A stretch of DNA of 64,000 nt from Sphingomonadaceae bacterium (GTDB lineage: Bacteria > Pseudomonadota > Alphaproteobacteria > Sphingomonadales > Sphingomonadaceae): contig CANFXW010000004.1 of NCBI GenBank assembly GCA_947451145.1, forward strand, positions 106,748 to 170,747, written 5' to 3'. Made by a program: the position numbers and the translations under genes. Shown here one piece after another: positions 1 to 8,536 of the stretch (positions are counted from its first letter, which is position 1; every line of letters starts with the position of its first letter). The notes under the pieces were generated by a model. The model saw only the letters and a list, made by a program, of their open reading frames with translations, was not told where the DNA came from and did not search any database.

Positions 1-1016
1 AGCGAGGCCTTGAGCATTTCCGGATCGACGTTGCGGTTCTTGGGCACGAAAACGAGGCGGATCTTCTCGTCGCTCTCGTCGCGGATGTCCTCCAGGATCG
101 GCAGCTTCTTGTCGGCGATCAGCGCGGCGACCTGTTCGATCAGCTTGCCCTTGGGCACCATGTAGGGGATTTCGCTGAGCACCAGCTGCCACTGGCCATT
201 GCCCAGCCGCTCGATCCCGGCCTCGCGGTCGGCCTCGTCCTTGGCCTCCGCCGCATGGAACCGCCCGCGCACGCGGAAGGCACCCTTGCCGGTTTCATAG
301 GCGTGGCTGATAGCCTCGGCACTATCAACGATCACGCCGCCGGTGGGCAGGTCAGGGCCCTTGAAAATCTCCATGATTGCCGAGTGCTCGGCATGGGGAT
401 TGTCGATCAGCAGCAGGGTGGAATCGATGATCTCGTGAACGTTATGGCTGGGGATGCTTGTTGCCATGCCCACGGCAATGCCGGTCGCGCCATTGGCGAG
501 CAGATTGGGAAACAGCCCGGGGAAAATCTCCGGCTCCTCGTCCTCGCCATTATAGGTGGGGACGTAAGTGACCGTGCCTTCGTCCAGCCCGGCCATCAGC
601 TGGATCGCCGTCTTGGTCAGCCGCGCTTCGGTGTAACGATAGGCGGCGGCGTTATCGCCATCGATATTGCCAAAGTTCCCCTGCCCTTCGACCAGCGGAT
701 AACGTAAGGAGAAATCCTGCGCGAGGCGCACCATGGCATCGTAAACCGACTGGTCGCCATGCGGGTGATACTTGCCGATCACATCGCCGACGACGCGCGC
801 CGACTTCTTGAAGGCATCGTTCGGGTTCAGCTTCAACTGCCGCATCGCCCAGAGCAGGCGGCGGTGGACCGGCTTCAACCCATCGCGCAGATCAGGCAGC
901 GAGCGCGCGGTAATCGTCGACAGCGCATAGACGAGGTAACGCTCGGAAAGCGCGGAATCGAACGGGGCATCGACGATAGCGTCAAACGGATCGGGTTCGG
1001 TGGTTTCAACTGTCAT
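1..1016 (-). CDS. parC: DNA topoisomerase IV subunit A, N-terminal part (cut by left edge)
   Basis: ParC is the DNA-cleaving subunit of topoisomerase IV, which unlinks daughter chromosomes together with ParE. About 338 residues are present; the C-terminal part lies beyond the left edge. The start region reads [14 protein letters not shown], then [10 protein letters not shown] and [19 protein letters not shown], the ParC rather than GyrA version of this segment. The quinolone-resistance region is [13 protein letters not shown] with Ser90 intact, and the DNA-linking tyrosine is Tyr128 in RYTEARL. The ATG at 1016 gives the normal ParC start. A repeat element lies 67 bp upstream of the start, so the promoter is either in that short gap or beyond the element. 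ParC against GyrA is judged by family resemblance only. Confidence 0.93.
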   Translation of the reverse strand, partial: MTVETTEPDPFDAIVDAPFDSALSERYLVYALSTITARSLPDLRDGLKPVHRRLLWAMRQLKLNPNDAFKKSARVVGDVIGKYHPHGDQSVYDAMVRLAQDFSLRYPLVEGQGNFGNIDGDNAAAYRYTEARLTKTAIQLMAGLDEGTVTYVPTYNGEDEEPEIFPGLFPNLLANGATGIAVGMATSIPSHNVHEIIDSTLLLIDNPHAEHSAIMEIFKGPDLPTGGVIVDSAEAISHAYETGKGAFRVRGRFHAAEAKDEADREAGIERLGNGQWQLVLSEIPYMVPKGKLIEQVAALIADKKLPILEDIRDESDEKIRLVFVPKNRNVDPEMLKAS

Positions 1017-1082
1017 TGCGGGAATGCACTAGCGAAGGAAGGGACGGGTTGCCATGCGGGGGGACGGGCTTTGCACAACCTA

Positions 1083-1260
1083 TTCCTCCCTGCAGGGGGA
1101 GCCGAAGGCGTGGCCCTTGGGCCACAGCGGGACCGCGACGCGCAGCGGCGGGGTGGAGGGGCACAGGCAAGTGATCCCGCCCCCTCTGGCCAGCAATGTC
1201 AGGATCACCCGCACGTACCCCTCCACCACTTCGTGGTCCCCCTCCCCGTTTCGGGGAGGA
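1083..1260. repeat. Dispersed palindromic repeat, family D copy 1
   Basis: The ends are TTCCTCCCTGCAGGGG on the left and CCCCGTTTCGGGGAGGA on the right, so the element closes on itself as a long imperfect hairpin. The interior has GGGACCGCGACGCG, a run GCGGGGTGG and ACCCCTCCACCAC. The same blocks recur at 18938-19080 and 61083-61226. This copy carries an extra stretch near 1100-1125 that the others lack. It lies upstream of parC. Confidence 0.8.
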
Positions 1261-1277
1261 ACCGGGACCGCAAATCG

Positions 1278-1307
1278 AGGTTGACACAGTTGACACCTTG
1301 TCAACCT
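1278..1307. promoter_or_regulatory. Inverted-repeat site, possible operator
   Basis: The arms AGGTTGACA (1278-1286) and TGTCAACCT (1299-1307) are exact inverted repeats separated by 12 bp. GTTGACAC is also repeated directly at 1280 and 1289. TTGACA can be read on both strands, so -35 elements are possible. The site lies in the 506-bp gap between parC and the ferredoxin gene, 18 bp beyond repeat D copy 1. The rest of the gap (about 1310-1520) shows no gene or other structure that I can identify. An operator role is inference. Confidence 0.35.
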
Positions 1308-1522
1308 CAAGTCCAACCAAGGATATCGATTTTTTGCAGATGCTTAGAGGCAGTTTTCGCCACTCAAAACGGATTTGAAAATACGGAGAAACTTGTAGAA
1401 ATTCGACAAATTGGCGCACGAAGTGGGCGGCATGAAGCAAGCGCGAGGAGGGGTTGGCGGGCATGCCGGGCAGTTTAGCAAAACGCGGGGATGTAGGAAA
1501 ATGGATCTGCCTTCGCTCTAAC

Positions 1523-1855
1523 CTACCGCCGCTGCATATCCCTACTCTCCCCCGGAATCCGCACCTCGATCCCGTCGAGTGCCTCGCTCAGCACGATCTG
1601 ACACGAGAGCCTGCTGGTCCGCGCCACCCCGGCGGCCAGGTCCAGCATGTCTTCCTCATCATCGCTCGCGGCTTCCAGCTTGGCGAACCAGTCGGGCGCG
1701 ACGACGACGTGGCAGGTGGAGCAGGCCATTTGGCCCTCGCAGGTTCCTTCGAGCGGCATGCCTGCCGCCTGCCCGACTTCGAGCAGCCGTGCGCCGGGCT
1801 TGGCCTCAGCCTCTACCCGCTCGCCGCGTTCGGTAATGAAGGTGACCTTGACCAC
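1523..1855 (-). CDS. Adrenodoxin-type 2Fe-2S ferredoxin
   Basis: This is a 110-residue electron carrier. The four cluster ligands are Cys39, Cys45 and Cys48 (C-x5-C-x2-C) and Cys85, in the order typical of vertebrate-type and ISC-type ferredoxins. The acidic helix DDEEDMLD lies between the third and fourth cysteines, where partner reductases bind in this family. The start is GTG at 1855, with GGGAG eight bases upstream. The gene lies 19 bp downstream of the cysteine desulfurase gene on the same strand, which suggests a role in Fe-S assembly; it could also serve a P450 or another oxygenase. Confidence 0.9.
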   Translation of the reverse strand: MVKVTFITERGERVEAEAKPGARLLEVGQAAGMPLEGTCEGQMACSTCHVVVAPDWFAKLEAASDDEEDMLDLAAGVARTSRLSCQIVLSEALDGIEVRIPGESRDMQRR

Positions 1856-1874
1856 GTGCTACGCTCCCTGAACC

Positions 1875-3005
1875 TTACGCACCTTGGGCCAATGCCGCAG
1901 CCTCGATAGCGCGGCAGGCCTGTTCGACATCTTCTCTAGTCGTGTAGCGTCCGAAACCCAAGCGGATCGAAGCGCGCGCCTGAACCGGCTCCAGCCCGAT
2001 GGCGGTGAGCACCCGGCTGGGCGCGCCGGTGCCGCTGCCGCAGGCGGAGCCCGCCGAGAAGGCAACCTCGCGGCAATCGCTCATCAGGCGGGGGAAATTG
2101 AGCCCTTCGAGGCGCAGGCTGAGATTGCCCGGCCAGCGCGCAGTCTCGCTGCCGTTGAGCGTCCAGCGGCTTAGGATCGAGCGGGCAAGGCTGGCGAGGC
2201 CGTAGAGGTGCTGGAAATCGGCGTCCATCCGCGCCTTGGCCAGCGCCGCCGCCGCGCCGAAACCGGCGCAGAGCGCAGGCGAAAGCGTTCCGGAGCGCAG
2301 GCCGCTCTCCTGCCCGCCGCCGTGGATCAGTGGCAGAACCTTCACCCCGTCACGCACCCACAGCGCGCCGATACCTTTGGGGCCGTAGAGCTTGTGCGCG
2401 GTAATCGCGATCAGGTCTGCGCCCTCGGGCGGGGCCAGCTTGCCCGCGCCCTGCACCGCATCGCAGAGGAACAGCGCGCCCATTTCGTGCGCGCGCTCCG
2501 CCAGCCGAGCGACGGGCTGGATGGTGCCGATCTCGTTGTTGACCTGCATCACGGCGACTAGGCCGGTACCCTCGTTAATGCTGACTTCGGGATCGACGAG
2601 CCCCTCAGCGCTGACGGGCAATTCCTGACACATCGCGCCACTGGCGATCGCGGAGTTGACCACGGCGCTATGCTCCAGCGCGGAAAAGGCGATGCCCGGA
2701 TGCGTTTCTGCACGCGGCACGGCGCGGATCGCTTGGTTGATCGCCTCGGTCGCGCCGCTGGTGAAAATCACGCGGCCACCCTTGGGCAGCAGGCTGGCGA
2801 CTTGCTCACGCGCCACCTCAACCGCCGCCGCCGCAGCCCGGCCCGCCTTGTGCATCGAGTGCGGGTTGGCGAAGCCCATGCTTTCCGGGCCAGACAACCA
2901 ATGCAGCATCGCCTCGCGCGCTTCTGGAGCGAGCGGTGTGGTTGCCTGATGGTCTAGGTAGATCAAATCTGATGGCCTCGCGTGTAATCGTTGCTTTTTG
3001 GGCAT
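1875..3005 (-). CDS. Cysteine desulfurase, class V aminotransferase family (IscS/NifS-like)
   Basis: The enzyme removes sulfur from L-cysteine, using PLP, for Fe-S clusters or thio-modifications. It has 376 residues, normal for the family. Visible features are the N-terminal YLDHQATTPL, TSGATEAINQAI, the PLP lysine Lys205 in the AHK motif of ITAHKLYGPKG, and the persulfide-loop cysteine Cys322 in SAGSACGSGTGAPS. It is the first gene of a pair with the ferredoxin at 1523-1855. No IscU, SUF or regulator gene is adjacent, so assignment to a particular pathway (ISC, SUF or tRNA thiolation) is open. Confidence 0.9.
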   Translation of the reverse strand: MPKKQRLHARPSDLIYLDHQATTPLAPEAREAMLHWLSGPESMGFANPHSMHKAGRAAAAAVEVAREQVASLLPKGGRVIFTSGATEAINQAIRAVPRAETHPGIAFSALEHSAVVNSAIASGAMCQELPVSAEGLVDPEVSINEGTGLVAVMQVNNEIGTIQPVARLAERAHEMGALFLCDAVQGAGKLAPPEGADLIAITAHKLYGPKGIGALWVRDGVKVLPLIHGGGQESGLRSGTLSPALCAGFGAAAALAKARMDADFQHLYGLASLARSILSRWTLNGSETARWPGNLSLRLEGLNFPRLMSDCREVAFSAGSACGSGTGAPSRVLTAIGLEPVQARASIRLGFGRYTTREDVEQACRAIEAAALAQGA

Positions 3006-3111
3006 TCGTTTCTATATAGCGCCCGCTTCCCTATCATAGTCCCTCTGGCAGTCTGGCGTGCTATTTTACGGCATGTCGCGCAGAGGGGCCAGCAGCACAG
3101 GTACCGCGCCA

Positions 3112-3768
3112 ATGCCCGCAGTCATCTTCCCCGGCCCAGAAGGCCGTCTCGAAGGCCGCTTCCAGCCAGCCTCTCGCCCGCGCGCACCGGTTGCGATGAT
3201 CCTCCACCCGCACCCGCAGGCCGGCGGCACGATGAATGACCGCATCACGCAGGCGCTGTACAAGACCTTCGTCGCGCGCGGCTTTGCCGTGCTGCGCTTC
3301 AACTTCCGCGGCGTTGGCCGTTCGCAGGGCAGCTTCGACAACGGCATTGGCGAGCTTTCCGATGCGGCGGCAGCGCTCGACTGGGTGCAGTCGATCCATC
3401 CCGAGGCGAGCACCACCTGGATCGCGGGCTACAGCTTCGGCGCGCTGATCGGCATGCAGTTGCTGATGCGCCGCCCGGAAATCCGCGGCTTCATCTCGAT
3501 TGCTCCGCCGGCCAACATGTATGACTTCAGCTTCCTCGCCCCCTGCCCGGCTTCGGGCATCATGGTTCAGGGCGTGGCCGATACGGTGGTGACGCCGATC
3601 TCGGTGCAGAAGCTGGTCGACAAGCTGCGCACGCAGAAGCACATCACCATCCACCACGACGAAATCCCGCGCGCCAACCATTTCTTCGAGAACGAAATGG
3701 ATGACATGATGCGCTCGGTGGACAACTATCTGGACTTCCGCCTGTCGCCGGATTGCCCGATCAGGTGA
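3112..3768 (+). CDS. Alpha/beta hydrolase family protein
   Basis: This 218-residue cytoplasmic protein has an alpha/beta hydrolase fold. HPHPQAGGTMND forms the oxyanion-hole region. FNFRGVGRSQG follows, then the nucleophile elbow GYSFGA with its serine, and a late NHFFE that would supply the catalytic histidine. It resembles the small conserved family with an HPHP loop found across proteobacteria; the substrate is unknown. I chose the ATG at 3112 because MPAVIFPGPEGRLEG matches the usual start of this family; ATGs at 3058 and 3073 would add residues without family character. It is divergent from the desulfurase gene. Confidence 0.82.
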   Translation: MPAVIFPGPEGRLEGRFQPASRPRAPVAMILHPHPQAGGTMNDRITQALYKTFVARGFAVLRFNFRGVGRSQGSFDNGIGELSDAAAALDWVQSIHPEASTTWIAGYSFGALIGMQLLMRRPEIRGFISIAPPANMYDFSFLAPCPASGIMVQGVADTVVTPISVQKLVDKLRTQKHITIHHDEIPRANHFFENEMDDMMRSVDNYLDFRLSPDCPIR

Positions 3769-3791
3769 GGTTCCGAGGGGTGCGTCAGCAT

Positions 3792-3869
3792 CCTTCGACA
3801 GGCTCAGGATGAGCGGGCTCTGAAGTTGGGCCAAGCTAACAAATCCCGCTCAGGCTGAGCTTGTCGAAG
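3792..3869. repeat. Palindromic repeat, family B copy 1
   Basis: The arms CCTTCGACAGGCTCAGGATG... (from 3792) and ...GGCTGAGCTTGTCGAAG (to 3869) are imperfect inverted repeats of about 25 bp around a spacer of about 27 bp. The CTTCGACA motif lies at the outer ends. The element sits 24 bp after the hydrolase stop codon and could end transcription from both sides. Related copies are at 6009-6109 and 22050-22126. Confidence 0.8.
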
Positions 3870-3886
3870 CCCCCTGCGGGCAAACT

Positions 3887-4084
3887 CTACTTCGCCAAAT
3901 CCACCGGCGCAGCGCCCTTGCTGTCTGGCAGGGTCCATATCCCCACGTTCACGGCCAGGATCACCGCGAGCAGCAACATCAGCAGCGCCTGCTTCTTCGC
4001 CCCGCCCCGGCGGAGCAGGTAAATCGCGCCGCCGATGAGCGCGAGGACGGACAGCGACATCAGCGAGAGAGCAAAATCAAGCAT
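3887..4084 (-). CDS. Small two-helix membrane protein
   Basis: I do not recognise this 65-residue protein. It has two hydrophobic segments (about residues 4-24 and 33-51) joined by a basic turn RRGGAKKQ, which predicts a helical hairpin in the inner membrane with the turn on the cytoplasmic side. The ATG at 4084 is clear. It is divergent from the DUF885 gene (75-bp gap) and its end faces repeat B copy 1. Coding is supported by the well-formed membrane hairpin and by the gap it fills, but not by any family match. Confidence 0.6.
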   Translation of the reverse strand: MLDFALSLMSLSVLALIGGAIYLLRRGGAKKQALLMLLLAVILAVNVGIWTLPDSKGAAPVDLAK

Positions 4085-4159
4085 GCTTCTCGCATAACCT
4101 CATAAGCCATTCGCAGAAAGGGGTTTGACTCAAGCGCCATCGCTTTCCAGCATGGCCTC

Positions 4160-5968
4160 ATGACACCATGGTCGCCCACTCGCCGCCAAGCCATCGCCGG
4201 GATCTCCGCCGGGGCTGCCTCGCTCGCTCTGCCGGGAAGCGCCTTCGCCGCGCCCGATGCCAAGGACCTGCTCGACAGGATTGCATGGCAATTGCTTCAG
4301 GCGAGTCCCGAAAGTGCAACCTCGCTCGGGGTTGATACCGGCGCCCATGCCAGGCTGCGCGGCAGGCTGGAGGATCGCTCGCCCGCGGGCGTTGCCGCCA
4401 AGGCAGCGCTGCTCAGGAAAGCCCTGCGTGAGGTCAATGCCGTTCCCGAGGCCGGGCTTGATCCTGCAACCCAGACCAGCCTCGCTGTGGTCAAGAGCGC
4501 CTTCAAGACCGCGCTCGATGGCTATGCCCTGCCCTATGGCGATGTCGCTGTCGGTGGTTGGCGCAACACGCCCTATGTGGTGATCCAGAACGTCGGTGCC
4601 TATCTCGATACGCCGCGCTTTCTCGATGGCGACCATCCGGTGAAGAGCGCCGAAGATGCCGAGGCCTATCTTGCGCGCCTCGGCCAGATGCCCCGGCAGC
4701 TTGATGGCGAACTGGCACGCATGCGCAAGGCCACCGCGCAAGGCCTGATCCCGCCAGATTTCCTGCTCGACAAAGCCATTCGCCAGATGGAACTGACCAT
4801 TGCCGATGCCGGTTCGGAAAAGAGCGGCATGGTGCAATCGCTGGTCGGCCGCACCCAGACGATCCCCGGCGACTGGGGCAAGCGTGCCGGGGCGACTGTT
4901 TCCAAAACCATCGTCCCTGCCCTGCAGCGCCAGCTGGCCGAGCTGAAACGCCAGCGCGCCAAGGCGAGCTCCGAGGCCGGCATGTGGTCGCGCCCGCACG
5001 GCGACGAGTGGTACGCCTGGGGTCTGCGCGCCAGCACCACGACGCGGCGCACGCCCGCCGAGATCCACCAGATGGGCAAGGACCAGCTCGCCGAACTGCA
5101 AAGCCGGATGGAGCCGATCCTGCAGAAGCTGGGCTACACCAGTGGCACGGTCGGTGCGCGGATGAAGGCGCTCGGGCAGGACCCGCGCTTTGCGTTCCCC
5201 AATAATGACGAAGGGCGCGCCCAAGTCGTCAAGCTGATGGAAGACAAGATTGCCTACATCCGCACGCGCCTGCCCGATGCCTTCCGCACGCTGGTTCCGG
5301 GCAAGCTGGAAATCAGGCGGATGCCGGCCGCCGAAGAGCCCGGCGCGCCGAATGCCTATGGCGGGGCAGGCTCGATCGACGGATCGATCCCGGGCAAGGT
5401 CTGGGTCAATCTGGGCGAGGTCAGCCGCCACAGTAAATTCTCGGTTCCCGATCTGGTGTTCCACGAAGGCATTCCGGGCCATGTCTGGCAGGGCGAATAT
5501 GCCAACCGCCTGCCACTGATCCGCTCGATCCTCGCCTTCAACGCCTATTCCGAAGGCTGGGCGCTCTATGCCCAGCAGCTGGCTGACGAACTGGGCGCCT
5601 ATGACGACGATCCAGTCGCCCGGCTGGGCTATCTGCAGGGCCTGTCTTTCCGTTGCTGCCGTCTGGTGGTCGATACCGGCATGCACGCCATGCGCTGGAG
5701 CCGCGCGCAGGCGCAGCAGTGGTTTGCCGATGCCAATGGCTCGGGCCTCGCCGAGCTCGCGCCGGAGATTGACCGCTATTGCTCATGGCCGGGGCAAGCC
5801 TGCGGCTACAAGATGGGCCACAGCGAGATCAACGCCCAACGCAAGCGCGCCCAAGCTGCCTTGGGTGCCAAGTACGATCTGCGCGATTTCGATCAGGCGG
5901 TTGTCGGCGGCGGCAACGTGCCGCTCGATGTGCTGGCGCTGAATGTCGGACGGTATATCGCGGGGTAG
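4160..5968 (+). CDS. DUF885 family protein, probable secreted metallopeptidase
   Basis: This 602-residue protein belongs to the DUF885 family, which is related to zinc metallopeptidases. The N-terminus TRRQAIAGISAGAASLALPG looks like a Tat signal (twin arginine, then a hydrophobic stretch ending at AFAAP), so it is likely exported folded and has a metal. The zinc site is probably FHEGIPGH (the HExxxGH-like motif of the family), with AYSEGWALYAQQLADELG downstream supplying the third ligand. It ends near the family's usual length. It stands alone, followed by repeat B copy 2 and a strong terminator. The substrate is unknown. Confidence 0.88.
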   Translation: MTPWSPTRRQAIAGISAGAASLALPGSAFAAPDAKDLLDRIAWQLLQASPESATSLGVDTGAHARLRGRLEDRSPAGVAAKAALLRKALREVNAVPEAGLDPATQTSLAVVKSAFKTALDGYALPYGDVAVGGWRNTPYVVIQNVGAYLDTPRFLDGDHPVKSAEDAEAYLARLGQMPRQLDGELARMRKATAQGLIPPDFLLDKAIRQMELTIADAGSEKSGMVQSLVGRTQTIPGDWGKRAGATVSKTIVPALQRQLAELKRQRAKASSEAGMWSRPHGDEWYAWGLRASTTTRRTPAEIHQMGKDQLAELQSRMEPILQKLGYTSGTVGARMKALGQDPRFAFPNNDEGRAQVVKLMEDKIAYIRTRLPDAFRTLVPGKLEIRRMPAAEEPGAPNAYGGAGSIDGSIPGKVWVNLGEVSRHSKFSVPDLVFHEGIPGHVWQGEYANRLPLIRSILAFNAYSEGWALYAQQLADELGAYDDDPVARLGYLQGLSFRCCRLVVDTGMHAMRWSRAQAQQWFADANGSGLAELAPEIDRYCSWPGQACGYKMGHSEINAQRKRAQAALGAKYDLRDFDQAVVGGGNVPLDVLALNVGRYIAG

Positions 5969-6008
5969 GGCAAGGATCGGGAAATGCGAATGACCTTGCC
6001 CCAAAACC

Positions 6009-6109
6009 GCCCATCCTGAGCTTGTCGAAGGACTGCTTTTTCTTTGGGCAGTTGTGCGTGGCGCACGAAGAACAAGGACAGTGCTTCGACAAGCTCAGCA
6101 TGGACGGGC
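6009..6109. repeat. Palindromic repeat, family B copy 2 (arms reversed)
   Basis: The arms GCCCATCCTGAGCTTGTCGA... (6009-6030) and CTTCGACAAGCTCAGCATGG... (6084-6109) are imperfect inverted repeats with a 53-bp spacer. The CTTCGAC ends face inward here, the opposite of the copy at 3792-3869. It lies 40 bp after the DUF885 stop codon. Confidence 0.7.
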
Positions 6110-6159
6110 CTGTTTCCAGCTCAGGTGGCCCGCACCAGCAGCCAAAATCGTCCAGCATC

Positions 6160-6202
6160 AAAAAGGGGGCCATGATGCAGCTGCACCATGGCCCCCTTTT
6201 TT
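6160..6202. terminator. Bidirectional Rho-independent terminator
   Basis: AAAAAGGGGGCCATG (6160-6174) pairs exactly with CATGGCCCCCTTTTT (6187-6201). The loop itself contains the palindrome TGCAGCTGCA, so nearly the whole 43 bp is self-complementary. The flanking A and T runs give a U tract in both directions. It sits between the convergent DUF885 and DUF937 genes, and the 6225 stop codon is 22 bp away. Confidence 0.92.
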
Positions 6203-6224
6203 GGTCCGGTTGTGGACCGGAAGC

Positions 6225-6584
6225 TTAGTTCTTGCCGAACAGGCCGCCAGCCATTCCGGCAATATCGTTGAGCGGGCTGCCGTCACCGTCCTTGTCGAGC
6301 ATGCCGGTAAGGCCCGAAAGCGCCGAATTGCCCTGCAGCAAGCCGGAAAGCTGGCCAAGCCCGCCTTCGCCGCCAAGGTGCGAGGCGATCTGGCCGAGCA
6401 TGCCTGAGTCCATGCCGGTCTTGGCTGCCGCGGCTTCAATCGTATCGCCGGGTTCGGCATGGCTCTGGCCGAGCGCCTTGACCGCCATTTCAGCCATCGA
6501 AGGATCGATGCCGAACTTGCCAGCAATGCTGCTGATATCGAGGTTCCCGCCAACCTGGCCGAGGATGCTGTCAAAAAGGCTCAT
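6225..6584 (-). CDS. DUF937/YidB-like small protein
   Basis: This 119-residue protein starts MSLFDSILGQVGGNLDI and continues with FGIDPSMAEMAVKAL, GLGQLSGLLQGNSALSGL and a short acidic DKDGDGSP. The alternation of short helices with Gly-rich turns is typical of DUF937/YidB proteins, whose function is unknown. I start at the ATG at 6584, which has GGAG about nine bases upstream; an upstream in-frame start would add residues without family resemblance. It has no signal peptide. It lies downstream of pckA on the same strand with a 115-bp gap and ends at the terminator at 6160-6202. Confidence 0.78.
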   Translation of the reverse strand: MSLFDSILGQVGGNLDISSIAGKFGIDPSMAEMAVKALGQSHAEPGDTIEAAAAKTGMDSGMLGQIASHLGGEGGLGQLSGLLQGNSALSGLTGMLDKDGDGSPLNDIAGMAGGLFGKN

Positions 6585-6699
6585 GAATGCGACTCCAGAT
6601 AATGAAGCCGCAATCATGGCGCAGAAACAAATCAGTTCAACGACAATTATCGCACCGGTAACGTAATGTTACACGGCGCGTATCCTCGGTGGCGAACGA

Positions 6700-8298
6700 T
6701 CAGGCGGCGACGAGCGCAGCCTTCATCACGCCTTCGTCAACATAGTCGACAAATTGCGCAAAGTTGTCAGCGAACTTGCGGACCAGTTCCTGCGCAGCCA
6801 CGTCGTATTCGGCGGCATCAGCCCAAGCACCGCGTGGATCGAGCAACTTGCTGTCCACACCGTCAACCGCCACCGGCACTTCGATGCCGAAGTTCGGGTC
6901 CTTGCGGAACTCGGCATTGAGCAAGGTGCCATCAAGCGCGGCGTTGAGCAGCGCACGGGTGGCCTTGATCGGCATGCGCTTGATGCCGGGCATCGTTGCC
7001 TTGCCACCCGACCAGCCGGTGTTGACCAGCCAGCACTGCGCGCCGCCCTTGGCGATGCGCTCTTTCAGCAGGTTGCCATAGACGCTGGGGTGGCGCGGCA
7101 TGAAGGCAGCGCCGAAGCAGGTCGAGAAGGTTGCCTCAGGCTCGGTCACGCCGATTTCGGTACCGGCGACCTTGGCGGTGTAGCCCGAAAGGAAGTGGTA
7201 CATCGCCTGCTCGGGCGTCAACCGCGCGATCGGAGGCAGAACGCCGAAGGCATCGGCAGTGAGGAAGATGATGTTTGACGGCGGGGGGCCGAGGTTTTCA
7301 TCGCTGGTGTTCGGGATGAACTCGATCGGATAGGCGCCGCGGGTGTTCTCGGTCTTGCTGGCGTCGGTGAAGTCGAGCTCACGCGTGGCTTCGTCCATCG
7401 CCACGTTCTCGAGGATCGTGCCGAACATCTTGGTGGTGGCGTAGATTTCGGGCTCACCCTCGGCCGAGAGGTTGATCATCTTGGCGTAGCAGCCGCCTTC
7501 GAAGTTGAACACGGCCTGGTCCGACCAGCCATGCTCGTCATCGCCGATCAGCGTGCGGCTGGCGTCAGCCGAAAGCGTAGTCTTGCCGGTGCCCGAAAGG
7601 CCGAAGAAGATCGCGCTGGTGCCGTCCGAGCCAATGTTGGCCGAGCAGTGCATCGGCATCACGCCCTGCGCCGGAAGCAGGTAGTTCAGCAGGCCGAACA
7701 CGCCCTTCTTCATCTCGCCCGAATATTCGGTGTTGCCGATCAGGATCAGCTTTTCGGTGAAGTTGACCGAGATCACCGTATCGCTGCGGCAACCGTGGCG
7801 CTCAGGATTGGCCTTGAAGCTGGGCAGGTTGATGATGGTGTATTCCGGCGCGAAGCCGGCCAACTCGTCTGCTGTCGGGCGCACCAGCAAGGTGCGGACG
7901 AACAGGCTGTGCCAGGCCATCTGGGTGATCACGCGCACGGCTACGCGATATTCGGGCTGGCTGCCGCCGAACAGGTCGGCGACGTAAAGCTCGTCCTGAT
8001 CCTTCAGTGCGGCCATGAAATCGGCCTTCAGGTTGGCCCAGTGCTCAACCGACATCGGCTGGTTGATCTTGCCCCAGTTGATCTGGTCTTCGGTGGCAGC
8101 ATCGCGGACGATGAACTTGTCCTTCACGCTGCGCCCGGTGAATTTACCGGTATCGACCAGCAAAGCGCCATCCTTGGTCAGGCGGCCTTCGCCGCGCTGA
8201 ACTGCATGTTCAACCAGCGGCGCGGTGCCAAGGTTGGCAAACAGTTTTGCACTGGTGGTGATACCCTGTTTGTCGAGCGGGTAGGAAAGCTGGGCCAA
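6700..8298 (-). CDS. pckA: Phosphoenolpyruvate carboxykinase (ATP)
   Basis: PckA converts oxaloacetate and ATP to phosphoenolpyruvate, CO2 and ADP, the first step of gluconeogenesis. The P-loop [13 protein letters not shown], the metal-binding [12 protein letters not shown] and the HYS-like MHCSANIG are present. The start matters: TTG at 8298 has AGGAG six bases upstream and gives [12 protein letters not shown] and 532 residues, the usual size. The ATG at 8319 has no good ribosome site and would add seven unconserved residues. The gene is divergent from chvI across 238 bp. In other alphaproteobacteria pckA sits at this same place and is linked to ChvI regulation. Confidence 0.96.
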   Translation of the reverse strand: MAQLSYPLDKQGITTSAKLFANLGTAPLVEHAVQRGEGRLTKDGALLVDTGKFTGRSVKDKFIVRDAATEDQINWGKINQPMSVEHWANLKADFMAALKDQDELYVADLFGGSQPEYRVAVRVITQMAWHSLFVRTLLVRPTADELAGFAPEYTIINLPSFKANPERHGCRSDTVISVNFTEKLILIGNTEYSGEMKKGVFGLLNYLLPAQGVMPMHCSANIGSDGTSAIFFGLSGTGKTTLSADASRTLIGDDEHGWSDQAVFNFEGGCYAKMINLSAEGEPEIYATTKMFGTILENVAMDEATRELDFTDASKTENTRGAYPIEFIPNTSDENLGPPPSNIIFLTADAFGVLPPIARLTPEQAMYHFLSGYTAKVAGTEIGVTEPEATFSTCFGAAFMPRHPSVYGNLLKERIAKGGAQCWLVNTGWSGGKATMPGIKRMPIKATRALLNAALDGTLLNAEFRKDPNFGIEVPVAVDGVDSKLLDPRGAWADAAEYDVAAQELVRKFADNFAQFVDYVDEGVMKAALVAA

Positions 8299-8536
8299 GG
8301 TCTTCTCCTGTGGGCGCATGCCGCTACGGAAATGCTCCCGAGCGTGTCGATGCATAGGTATGCGAGATTCGGGGCCGCGAATAGTCGAGCCATTCGCACC
8401 CGTCAAACCGCATGAGCGAATAGCGCGGCATTGTTACCGGTTTCCTATCATTTTTTCACCGGTTCAATTGATTGTCAGGGTGTAATCAACCGGCTAACCC
8501 TTGCGCCGCAATCAACCGGTCAGGCCAACCAATCGC
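8299..8536. promoter_or_regulatory. pckA/chvI divergent control region with four CCGGTT sites
   Basis: This 238-bp gap is the longest without a repeat element. It holds CCGGTT at 8437-8442 and 8459-8464 and the inverse AACCGG at 8488-8493 and 8514-8519. The last two sit in AATCAACCGG contexts and the second lies in ACCGGTTCAATTGATTG, so longer half-sites are shared. The spacings are about 22, 29 and 26 bp. No promoter hexamer is convincing. The arrangement suggests paired binding sites for a regulator of both genes, ChvI itself being the obvious candidate; that is inference. Confidence 0.5.

Noticed and set aside
759..1478. A plus-strand frame running from inside parC over repeat D copy 1
   Set aside because: It is antisense to parC and then reads through a repeat; nothing in it resembles a protein family.
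4130..5686. A 518-residue frame opposite to the DUF885 gene
   Set aside because: Shadow of a gene with signal peptide and metal motif; no motif of its own.
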